This document shows, piece by piece, positions 31,501 to 39,299 of a DNA stretch of 43,861 nt (positions are counted from its first letter, which is position 1; each line of letters begins with the position of its first letter). The stretch covers positions 1 through 43,861 of the forward strand of contig JAWQRN010000059.1 of the NCBI GenBank assembly GCA_033557685.1, given 5' to 3'. Position numbers and translations under genes: made by a program. Under the pieces are notes generated by a model. It saw only the letters and a program-made list of their open reading frames with translations, was not told where the DNA came from and did not search any database. The DNA is from Sperchopsis tessellata (Eukaryota; Arthropoda; Insecta; Coleoptera; Hydrophilidae).

Positions 31501-34500
31501 AATTTCGATAGAACAGTTTTCCAAGAGGAATCCCATTATCGCTATTCATATTTTCTGGATGCTTATATATTTCAATTGACTCTCTTATTATTCTAGAAAA
31601 GTAGTTAGAAGATTTGGCGAGAATTTGTATGTCCTTAAAGAGAATATCATGGCGTGTTGCTAATTTATGTTCTGCTAATGGAGATATAAAAAAACTGTTC
31701 GAGACGAGTTTGCCTTTTGTGTTCTCTATGAGTGGAGACCATTATTTTTATCTGACCTATGTACACTAAGCCACATGTACATAGAATTCTGTTTAGTCCA
31801 GCAGATTGCAAGGGAATTGAATATTTCAAAGAAGGAATGATTTTGCTGATTTTGGTCGAAAGTCTGAAAATAGTCTTATAGAATGTTTGCGGAGTAACCG
31901 TGCTATCTTCTCTGTCATATTATGTACGTATGGAAAGTAAGCATGGTCAATAATATCCAGGTTCTGGCTAGGAGGAGAGGGATTTTTAAAACGGTAGATG
32001 GCCCTTTGTATAATCGAAGATTTTTATCTGTTGACCATAATATATGTTTTTTTCCAACCTGTAAATGTATATTGTTGGACGGTTTGTTTATTTACTCCCA
32101 TTTCTTTTACAAAATGATCATAACTCTATTTGCGTAACAAATTACATCAACTTCCAATCGTCGATACAACCTGCACTTTTTCAACATCATTGAATATTTT
32201 ATTCTAACACTTTAAAGTTATGAGATATTTACAAGTACTTGTTATTAACCCAATCCTAAAATCTGTGTAACTATTCCCTTACGTCAATTTTAACCCTGCT
32301 CGTGCGTAACAATGATCTCACACTAACATACTCTTTAATGTGGATGTGACACCAACTATGTGGATCACATTTTGAAGTAAAGAATATCTTACTCCAAGTA
32401 GAGTGGTTTCACCAGTAATGTTATGCTCTACAGTCATGAACCTCATTCCTCTAATTAAGTTTTACTCCACTTTGATTACAATACACATATTGTTCAAAAT
32501 GCTTTTGTCAACAGTCCTACCCTAATCTTAATCTAAGAATACCCTGTACATTTCATTAAAATATTTTATAAAATCATAACTATAAAACCGTACCCTTATT
32601 TTTCGGAATGTAACTAATTTAAAAATTACGTTATTCAAATACTGTAATCTTGTAAGTTTTTTACTAATGATAACTATTACAAGGAAACATTTTTGTCATA
32701 AAGGATTTGTCTAATGCTGAAAACAATAATACATACTTGTGAGTTCTAAGCAATTCTTGATCATCCTGCTTCCTTTCTACCATCTCATCATTCCACAGTT
32801 GAATTAGTTTTCCGTTTTCAATTCTTAGCTGTGTTACTTCTTTTAGGAGTTCAACTTTTTCTCTTTTCATTTCCTTGGTTTTTGTTTTCATATATGACAT
32901 ATCATTCATAAGTTGGACTCTCCTGAAAATATGTTGGATATTTATTAGTTAACTATGTTCTAAATTGCTACCAAATAATTATATGGTCAAGTCTAATAAA
33001 TCACAAAATTAACGCTCTTAAGTTAATCGGTCAATAAATAAATAGTTGAACTCGTATTGAATATTGCACACCTTATAATATTGCTTGAGAAGCTCTGACA
33101 GAATGTTCCACTTATAAGTTCAGCATGAGCAATATGTTTAGTTCTCAGCACAACTACTATAAATACCAGTGTGTTGAGTGCATTCGGTTAACATCATTCC
33201 CCTTGAAAACATCCCTTGTAACAGAGGATGAAACATCGGCAATAAAAGCAGCCACTGCCCCATTAGAATTTTATTAGAATGCTTACGAATGATATTTGAA
33301 ACGTTCCTATTTCTAGAATGTGGAAAAGTATAAAAATTAGGTATTCATATGTTATATTTTACGTATTTTAGCAGTATATTTACTATAAATTAAGAAAATA
33401 TACCTCACATGAACGTATTTTAAGTTGGAATTTACAAATGTACATAAAATGGCAGCTGAATTTGCTATCTGCATAGAAAAGATTACATATTACATGTTGA
33501 TAGTTAATAGAAAACACACAATATACTTTAACTCCATAAACTGAGCGAAGACCAAGTACCTGTCACTTTTCTCACTAGCGAAAAAAAGAGCTCATGTAAA
33601 ATAGATGAGAGAAGTTACACTTTCTGCACTTAAATAGAAAAAATAATTTTTAAAGAACTCACCTATCATCTACTTCAGCAAATAGAGAATTTCCTCGACT
33701 AGCTTGATCAAGAGGTTTACTCTTTAACTGATCCAGTTCATTTTTGGCAAGAATGAAATCTTCTTGTAAAGTTTCTAGCAAATTATTCTTTTCGAAGACT
33801 TCTTCCTTTTTGACTTTATAATTTTCTTCCAACTCTTTATAGTCACTTTTCATTTGCTTCAATAACGAATTATTAGTACACATGTAATCATAAACATATA
33901 TATGAAATTATATTTTAATTTTACTATACTAAGGTTGAGACCTCAATAACATATTGAATAAACTTTAAGATAAACTTAGATGAAACGAACTAAATATGGA
34001 ATTAGAGAGGTGAAGAAATTATGTTGGAACTTTGGAATATGGATCAAAGGTTGCTAAATGACTTTGTAGAAAAATGATCTATAAAGATCCAATGACAAAA
34101 TAAATACATTACGATATAGTGGATAGGAAGGTAGGAAAATTGGAAGTTGTAAAAGATAAAATGGGTAGAAGACGTAGTTGAGATTCTATAATGTAGAAAA
34201 GATTGTTTGTTTGTTTGGTTGGGGCTTAAGGCACATCAGCATTTAGGCTATTAATGCCACAAAGTAGAAAAAATAATTTGTTTTTTAAGTTTTAAAGCGC
34301 ATAAGCATAATGCTATTAGTCCTATAAACAGTTCCAGATAAACTGGTTTACAAAGTTAGAGCGAAGCTCTATTGATAAAAATCATATATACATATTAACT
34401 TAGATTTCAGTGTGTTTAAGTGTACATGAATGTTTGTGAGTGTATGCGGATGTGTGTAAGTGTAGGTAAATAAGTGTATGTGGGGTCACATTAGTCGCTT

Positions 34501-35329
34501 CTTACAAAACGCAGTGACCATAGAAAATATAGAAACAGCATATATGTGTTTGAGGCTAATGAAGTTAGTAAAAATTATATCACTTGGAGAAGACTTATTA
34601 TTGCTTACAATGTTCATCTGTGTCCATGATTGCACAAAATTACTATGTACATTGATGTATAAAAACACTTAGAACACGTTCATTAACACTTAGCAGAGCC
34701 CTCATTTGCTAAGATACAATGTACAGTTAAATTATAATTAAAAAAAAATTATTCTATATACTAATATAATTACTTACGCACAATGCTTCTTCTACATCAA
34801 AAGTGTGTTTTTGAGCTAGTTCTATACCCTGTGTCAGTTCAAACATATGATCCTTTAACTCAGCAATTTCTCCCTTGAACTGTGCATTCTCAAAAGAAAG
34901 TTTCTCTAATTCACTTGAGCTATCTTTTTGTGCTGTACTTGCAATAATTTCATTTAACTGTTTCTCGAGTCTTTTAATTTCTTCATCTTTCATAGCCAAG
35001 TCATCATATAATATTTGAACTTGATCACCATGAGATGTCCTCAAGTCTTTTATCTCTTCTTCCAAATTATGCACAATAGCACCAAGCTTCTTACTTTCAT
35101 TTTTATCTTCTGATTGCAATATTTCTATTTCCTGTAGATACTCTTTTTCTAATGCGCTTGCAGTGTCTAATTGTCGTTTAAAATTATATATTTCTTGATT
35201 TTTGGTTTCGATTTCTGATTGAGCCGTTGTGTATAACTTCTTTAAATTGTTGTACTCTTTTTGTAGATCCTCTTTTGACAACTCTACCACAGATATGTTT
35301 ACAAAACTTGTTTCTATTGTAGTATCCAT
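21926..35329 (-). CDS. Spindly: Spindly, kinetochore dynein adaptor (5 exons, whole gene)
   Basis: Five exons (35329-34778, 33856-33663, 32922-32737, 22727-22593, 22505-21926) give 1647 nt, about 548 residues (human protein 605). Spindly is recruited by the Rod-Zw10-Zwilch complex to unattached kinetochores and activates dynein-dynactin there. The decisive feature is the Spindly box NSLFAEVDDRRVQL at about residues 240-253, encoded across the exon 2/3 junction and close to its position in the human protein. Nearly all of residues 15-420 is heptad-rich coiled coil. The tail is low-complexity and basic, with a Cdk-like TPSK, ending RKDC. The start ATG has an in-frame TAG 30 nt upstream. A canonical CC1 box (AAxxG) is not evident; the nearest is TTAQSE at 34-39. 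There is no CaaX at the end, unlike the farnesylated human protein. Intron 3 is 10 kb of transposon debris. I am confident of the identity. An additional small exon cannot be fully excluded. Confidence 0.9.
22593..22727 (-). CDS. Spindly: Spindly exon 4
   Basis: 135 nt, too short to stand out as an ORF. The acceptor is TTTTTCTAG at 22728. The frame continues as NRIQTLEDLLESYKNELK, then YEGSNFGGEEVKFVEEML, and ends AAAAG|GTAGCT at 22592. The residue pattern matches the second coiled coil of Spindly proteins. The phase agrees with exons 3 and 5. Confidence 0.82.
23570..24900 (-). mobile_element. LINE fragment (CR1/jockey-like), RT and C-terminal region
   Basis: In minus-strand order: NSIITKIDELK (endonuclease start-like, about 24840), YRPVSLTCNTCKCMEKMI and AQHGFLSGKS (about 24740-24600), VLYFDFEKTFDR (motif A, about 24530), then a deletion of the catalytic YxDD region. 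The frame at 24127-23852 follows with MYISTSLNWETHIPKLL, YKFYIRPILEYTNSVWNPY and LLEKVQRRVTTM, the conserved LINE C-terminal block. It is decayed and has lost its active site. Confidence 0.8.
24960..25276. mobile_element. Candidate solo LTR (317 bp)
   Basis: The segment starts TGTTACAAAAC and ends AAAACGTTACA, giving TGT...ACA ends. It contains TATATAAGCCGC and TATATAAAC promoter-like boxes and a T/A-rich 3' part (TGTAATTTATTG), an LTR-like layout. No internal retroelement genes flank it. A target duplication was not seen. It is not the same family as the 21287-21494 LTR. Confidence 0.5.
25290..25720 (-). mobile_element. LINE reverse transcriptase fragment, minus strand
   Basis: Minus frames read IEKVHSVTKEKIWDTQCGF then SRMYRSNFYLSSDN, and, shifted, DIDLEKAYVILNRWLF. 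This is the fingers-to-motif-A stretch of non-LTR RTs (E-K-I-x-D-x-QCGFRPGR, DLEKAYDRV). It ends at about 25290. Stops and shifts are present. Confidence 0.65.
25730..26480. other. Intronic sequence, nothing recognised
   Basis: This lies between two LINE pieces in Spindly intron 3. There are no long frames and no recognised repeat partners. Confidence 0.5.
26540..29200 (-). mobile_element. Degraded LINE with ORF1, endonuclease and RT remnants
   Basis: Minus-strand order is that of a two-ORF LINE. ORF1-like pieces at about 29200-28540 include CNIVIRGLEMDD after a coiled coil and a KISYGKQEYLLTMIELTRRE region. Endonuclease pieces at about 28480-28380 read ITETKKKGYGCVEIGEEHVL then YSGVCLEARAGVG. 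RT pieces include ALFALNVLIQRCRDVNCDVH, FSKAFDRVNHEELLKVL (27471-27250) and IRRGMR motif B. A deletion then removes the catalytic YADD. GINLNLDKTKYMVIS and DKHPYLGTCINTVWN (27135-26908), CYVFSTLFHGVESWTL, and the typical C-terminus EILQRMGKEREIL, KVRKLEYFVHVMW, RRRRISWLKNLRQ (26797-26543) follow. Same strand as Spindly. Inactive. Confidence 0.85.
29250..31120. other. Intronic sequence, nothing recognised
   Basis: Mostly AT-rich. A small GC-richer patch at 29545-29625 (CCGCCGCCGTAAGGCATATA and onward) may be the edge of an unidentified repeat. The 65-codon frame at 30691-30888 has no recognisable feature. Confidence 0.5.
31130..32140 (-). mobile_element. Penelope-like element, 3' part with GIY-YIG region
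   Basis: Minus frames: AYFPYVHNMTEKIARLLRKH at about 31955-31895, the linker before the nuclease (family PYVxGxSEKIxRxLRKH), then FRPKSAK. Next are NRILCTCGLVYIGQ (YIG half of the GIY-YIG nuclease) and STHREHKRQ near 31800-31720. LAEHKLATRHDILFKDIQIL and RIIRESIEIYKHPENMN (about 31680-31540) are the conserved PLE C-terminal block. A 3' tail with the hairpin motif follows (31203-31164). Frameshifts are present. The first half of the element, including the RT, is absent. Confidence 0.85.
31164..31203 (-). ncRNA. Hammerhead-like hairpin motif downstream of PLE
   Basis: On the minus strand: CTTGATAAT-GTCC-loop-GGAC-GAAATGTCGG. The stem is GTCC (plus 31189-31192) with GGAC (31174-31177). GAAA is intact, while the CUGAUGA half reads UUGAUAA. 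It lies about 300 bp past the PLE nuclease remnant, as at 19862. It has the same extra base before the stem, so it is hammerhead-like rather than canonical. Confidence 0.45.
32150..32640. other. Intronic sequence, nothing recognised
   Basis: AT-rich sequence between the PLE remnant and Spindly exon 3, with no convincing structure. Confidence 0.5.
32737..32922 (-). CDS. Spindly: Spindly exon 3
   Basis: 186 nt. The acceptor is CATATTTTCAG. Its first base completes the second box arginine, followed by VQLMNDMSYMKTKTKEMK and IENGKLIQLWNDEM. The donor is CACAA|GTATGT (32736-32731), phase 2. It continues the coiled coil after the Spindly box. Confidence 0.88.
33165..33260 (+). repeat. Repeat relic with hammerhead-like hairpin (33201-33240)
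   Basis: In Spindly intron 2, opposite strand to the gene: CTTGAAAAC-ATCC-CTTGTAACAGA-GGAT-GAAACATCGG. The layout UUGANRA-N-stem-GAAA is the same as downstream of the two PLEs, with a third stem sequence (ATCC/GGAT, extendable to CATCC/GGATG). No PLE coding remains here. CTATAAATACC lies upstream at 33158. Probably a 3'-end relic of a related retroelement. Confidence 0.4.
33663..33856 (-). CDS. Spindly: Spindly exon 2
   Basis: 194 nt from QMKSDYKELEENYK to the Spindly box SLFAEVDDR. The donor is AG|GTGAGT at 33662. The acceptor is TTATTGAAG (33857-33859) with a TACTAAT branch-site-like sequence about 20 nt upstream. The pyrimidine tract is short, so the exon start is the least certain junction. 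An upstream in-frame ATG at 33883 is a reading-frame accident. Confidence 0.85.
34205..34500. repeat. Intronic repeat sequence with GTGT-rich stretch
   Basis: In Spindly intron 1. It begins TTTGTTTGTTTGG followed by GGCTTAAGGCACATCAGC, typical of dispersed insect repeats. An irregular (GTGTNN)n-like stretch follows at about 34409-34484, then GGGGTCACATTAGTCGCTTC. The family is not named. The two overlapping 60-64 codon frames across it look spurious. Confidence 0.4.
34778..35329 (-). CDS. Spindly: Spindly exon 1
   Basis: 552 nt, phase 0 throughout, 184 codons starting MDTTIETSFVNIS. It ends HTFDVEEALC at a perfect donor (GTAAGTA at 34777-34771). The content is strongly charged coiled coil, for example LKDHMFELTQGIELAQ. 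Upstream is an in-frame TAG, with a possible untranslated acceptor (TACAAAGCAG) a few bases before the ATG. Confidence 0.88.
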
Positions 35330-35626
35330 GTGGACTTCTGCTTTGTAAACTGTGAATATCTATAAAATTTACCAAATCCAACGTTAGTTGGATTCGACAA
35401 TACAATAATTACTATATCTTTCCTCTATTACAAGTAAATATTTATAACCAGATGGGTACCGATATGTATTTTATATAATATTCTCTTAATTCGAACACAT
35501 CCAAACTCAAAAGTTAAACAACTGTCATATTTGAAATTCGAATTAAACGGTTTTTCACTTGTTTCATTAAGGCGAGTTTACACTAATAGTGTCTTAAATG
35601 TAATAGACATCCACGGTTAGTATCTA

Positions 35627-35722
35627 TATGAATGTTGTTTCCGGGTGGGAACCGAGTAGAGGCTCTGACAAGTGCACTTGTCAGAGCCTCTACATGGTTT
35701 CCACCCGGAAACAACATTCATA
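35627..35722. repeat. 96-bp near-perfect palindrome
   Basis: It is centred between 35674 and 35675 (AAGTGCACTT) with no spacer. The left arm TATGAATGTTGTTTCCGGGT... mirrors the right arm ...ACCCGGAAACAACATTCATA, with about three mismatched positions. Each arm is the core of the 6725-6914 repeat family. ACTAATAGTGTCT flanks it as a direct repeat at 35582-35594 and 35722-35734. It lies about 300 bp upstream of the Spindly start codon. Confidence 0.9.
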
Positions 35723-35964
35723 CTAATAGTGTCTATTAATCGTGACAACTCAGCTTTTGTCTACAACTTATATATCGTCAATAATATATTCACCCGTCTT
35801 TATGTCAGCCTAGAAGTCACGGCAGAGAAACTGCTATTAACCTTATATACAAGAACAAAATTATTGTTACTTACATTTAAAAATATGACTTTAGTATTAT
35901 TTTATGAAATGATATAATTTGTATCTACAACGTGAAAGTATCATGTACTTAAATTAGTTTGTTG

Positions 35965-36130
35965 ATTTTGACATTGATGAGTTCGAAGGACAATGATCCA
36001 GATATATCCCTGCTGTGCTTGTTTCTTTCTTATTTAATTTGTTCTTTAATTAGTTGGATATAGAGATTTACTCTCATATTATGAACACATCTTAGAAGCT
36101 CAAGAGAACACGCACAGACGCAGAAGCCGC

Positions 36131-36169
<39 letters not shown>

Positions 36170-36290
36170 ATATATATATACATTTATACAATGTTTATTG
36201 TATGATTTATTATTGACGAATGATTTGTCAGCTTTGTCTTTTTGACATCGATAGAGTCGTAAGGACAATGATCTAGGCCTATACTTTTCT
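35965..36290. repeat. Direct repeat pair (35965-36010 and 36232-36285)
   Basis: Both copies contain TTTTGACAT, GAT, GAGT-CG, AAGGACAATGATC and a T/C-rich tail (TTTCTTATTT-like). They flank the TA microsatellite, so they may be the ends or duplicated parts of one element. Confidence 0.55.
36131..36186. repeat. TA microsatellite
   Basis: About 50 bp of near-uninterrupted TA with one TTTATA break. Confidence 0.95.
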
Positions 36291-36411
36291 TATTTTAGTT
36301 TTTTGCCCAAATATTTATTGATATCTCCACGCCACATAAGATGGCGCTTGATACATGATACTTTTCTTAGTAAGTTGTTTACAATTATAGCAGTCAGTTT
36401 TGCTGTGTCCT

Positions 36412-36530
36412 TTGGTAGGTTCCAATTACTTAGCTGTATTGAAGAGCACTGGTGTTAAATAGCTATCTACGGCATTGGATACCTCATTCATACGCAAAAA
36501 TGTGTTGCTTATTATTTTAAATATTATACG
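36412..36530. repeat. Dispersed repeat, copy B (partner at 1-120)
   Basis: Direct-orientation match to the first 120 bases of the window, including TTGGATACCTCATTCATAC. It is followed within 10 bp by a second TA microsatellite. In copy A the corresponding sequence is not TA-rich. Confidence 0.7.
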
Positions 36531-36539
36531 ATTCTATCG

Positions 36540-36548
36540 TATATATAC

Positions 36549-36589
<41 letters not shown>
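36540..36589. repeat. TA microsatellite
   Basis: (TA)n of about 45 bp with an ACG interruption at its left end. Confidence 0.95.
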
Positions 36590-36594
<5 letters not shown>

Positions 36595-36599
36595 CACTT

Positions 36600-39215
36600 T
36601 TACAAATCCTAAAAACCCTAGAGGGCACATATGCGGGTGGCGGATAAAATAACGCCCTTCAGATATGCTGAGTAGAAGCTCAGCTCACGCTGACCAACGG
36701 TATTAGATTGTATATGGTGCATGTGCACAAGATAAGCGACTGTTTTCCAATAGGAGCAACTTACCGACGGAGTCTTTCCTCTATATTGGAGCGGCGGACA
36801 TTAAACGTGTCAACCCGCAGTAAGGCAGGGTCACCAGTTAATGCCTCATTTCCATTCTACAAATCTACCTCCATTATTCTCCGTAGGCCTGATTACCCCT
36901 TGTAAGGGCAGCGATTGGGACTATCGCAAAGAGGCAGAGGATAAAAATCCGAGCCTAAACAGTTGCCGAATAATATAAATGTGTGCACCATGGAGGTTCG
37001 TAGGGAAATCAGTGAATTTGACCGATAACATCGCCGGGAGGTAGAACTACTGATTCTGAGTATAAGCAAAGTGAAATTTTCGCGGCAGTAACAATCATAT
37101 TACGAGATTTTAATACAAAACTAGAAGAAAAACAACCCAGATATCAGGTTTTAGGTATATTCGGTTTTGGAAAAAAAATTCACAATATAATAGATTTGTA
37201 GAATGAGTCTGTATTAATTAAATGGAACATTTGCTAAGAAAATTATCAGGCAAGCGCATCTGACAAGGTCCTGACAACACCAGGGACGAGATTGACGACA
37301 TTATCACTAAACAAAAGCTATCATACATGACTAAACAGTTCTGAACCATTTTGACAATGGAAGCGATCAACCATTTGGTTAGATGTAGAATGTCTATAAC
37401 TGTTGTTCACACCATAAGTAGCATTATTTTATTGAATGGAATGCCAAAACTTCTACCTGTAACTATTACAGTACATGAGACGAACAATGGTGCCGATAGC
37501 ATCATTTTCTAGAAAAATCGACATCTGTTGGTTCTATTATCTGCAATAAAACTTTCCTTGGGAATTCCAAGACGTACTATAACTGCAAGAGGAAGTTTTT
37601 ATGACTTGATAAGTTTGCCGTAAAACTTCAACCAAAATAGTACAACTTAAATTTTTAACCGACAAAGCTCATTTCAGTACTCAAACACGAACAGTTCATT
37701 TTGAATTTTTGAAGTGAACTGTTCTCATATTCTAATTCGGTGTGGAAGTAATTCGTCGCACTGCCGAACAATTATTTCTTTAATATTTCGATAGTCTCAC
37801 AGTGTCGACGAAATTTTGGTTGCACTTCTGAACAAGTCAATTCCTTTAAAACTTTCAACAGCCTATTCTTTTTATATGTGTGTGTAAAATAAGACAGTGT
37901 GTGAAACATTTGTTTCCATCTTTCAACCCACATTCTTAATCCGTTCCTAATATAACGCACGAACCAGAGAAGAGGAACCCTTACACACATACGCCTGCAC
38001 TAGTTGGAGCCCATATATATACACGTCTGCGATATTGGAATTAAGGTAAACGAAAACATTTACTAACGTTTGAATACTGTATTAGTGTCAACATTTTAAT
38101 CCGTAAACTCAACATTTTGGTGTTTCGAGCTATACAGAGCCAACATTCTGGTCCTTCGAACAGTACAAGTACCTACAAATGTCAAATTAAAAATAATGAA
38201 ATTAACAACTGTGTTAGGAAACGTTAACTTGGACCATTTAAAGTCAACTCAAGAAATATTTCAACTAGAACTTAAGACCAGAATTACTAATCTGGAAGAA
38301 TAAAATGATGCCGTTAATATGTTTCATATAATAGCAAATGTGCTCAAAGGTGGAACTTCTAATAGTAAAAAGAAGTCTAAACAGACTGAAATCTTTCAAA
38401 ATTTGCATAAAAAACTTATAAATAAAGTTGAGATAAGGCGACAGAATATTGAATATGTGAAACTTATGATTAGGAAAAAGCAAATAATAGCCCTCAAATC
38501 TGAAGACGGCGAGAGAGTTAATGATAGAGTGGAAATCTTTGAATTGGATAGAAAATTTTACCAAGTACTATATTGAGATGAACATAACCATATAAACATA
38601 TCTCCTAAGAAATACTTGCACATGCTCTAAAACCAAATATAGACCCCCCCCCCAGTGGAAAATGGAATCACGGCAGACATATTTAAAATTGTCGCAGATA
38701 AGATATATACACTTCTGGCAAAACTGCATAACTCATGCATATAAAAAAAGAAACATCGACGCCTAGGAACAATGCAAGTTATGCACAGTTATTTTATTCC
38801 ACAAAAAAGTAAATTAAGAAGACCTTAAAAGTAATTATCTTATTAGTCTCACATCTACCACTTATAAAATCCTTATTAAAATAACTACATCTCGCTTTAC
38901 AGAATAAGCGTAGGTTTTTGTAAGGAATTTAATACTTTTGACCACATTTAACGGTGGGTGAATTGAACTCTAGAAACTAAACGTAATGAATATAACCTAT
39001 CACTATGCTGTGCTTCCGTAGGCTATGATAAAGCATTTGACATGATCAAGACATCTGCAGTTATTAAAGCTTTTATCCAAAATGACATTCCGTGTACCAT
39101 TATATATCTGTTTCAAGTCATCTATGAAAAAGCAACATCAAACTGGGGTCAATATTCATTTTGACATAACCAAGGCATTTTTTGTTCCAAGGTACTTAGT
39201 TTTTAGATTGCCTCA
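36600..39215 (+). mobile_element. Degraded LINE with endonuclease and RT remnants, plus strand
   Basis: A GC-richer leader (36600-36960) precedes endonuclease motifs: LRDFNTKLEEKQPRYQVLG then FGFGKKIHNIIDL at about 37105-37200 (family GDFNAKxG...LGxFGxGxRNxRG) and DEIDDIITKQKL at about 37285. After about 900 bp of unrecognised sequence come LHKKLINKVEIRRQNIEYV at about 38400 (pre-RT helix), ENGITADIFKIVADKIYTL at about 38660 (family GITAEMLK), a LHKKVN-like and SLTSTTYKILIKI palm stretch at about 38800-38890, and YDKAFDMIKTSAVIKAF at about 39030 (motif A). Motif A normally reads DYEKAFD. YADD is missing. The order matches RTE-like insect LINEs. Many stops. Confidence 0.75.
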
Positions 39216-39299
39216 AAGTATGAGACATTTTGCCGTTTATACTCACTGCAATTCCTGTCAGTGGATTTGTGTGCTACCTTATATTGGAAGTACTTGACG

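Larger units (their letters stand above)
22728..32736 (-). other. Spindly intron 3, transposon-laden (10,009 nt)
   Basis: The donor is GTATGT at 32736-32731 and the acceptor TTTCTAG at 22728. It contains a PLE piece, a near full-span LINE, two further LINE fragments and a candidate solo LTR. The coding elements all lie on the same strand as the gene. The other introns are short (33662-32923, 34777-33857 and 22592-22506). Confidence 0.85.

Noticed and set aside
35184..35405. 73-codon minus-strand ORF overlapping Spindly exon 1
   Set aside because: Alternative frame of exon 1. The Spindly frame has the coiled-coil pattern and matching splice phases.
35965..36010. GATGAGTTCGAAGGAC as a hammerhead core (resembles CUGAUGAG-stem-GGAC)
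   Set aside because: The GAAA half of the core is missing (AATG follows GGAC), and the second copy at 36232 breaks the UGAUGA part. Treated only as a direct repeat.
38643..38655. Poly-C run in the LINE remnant
   Set aside because: Simple homopolymer, possibly a sequencing or slippage effect. No feature attached.
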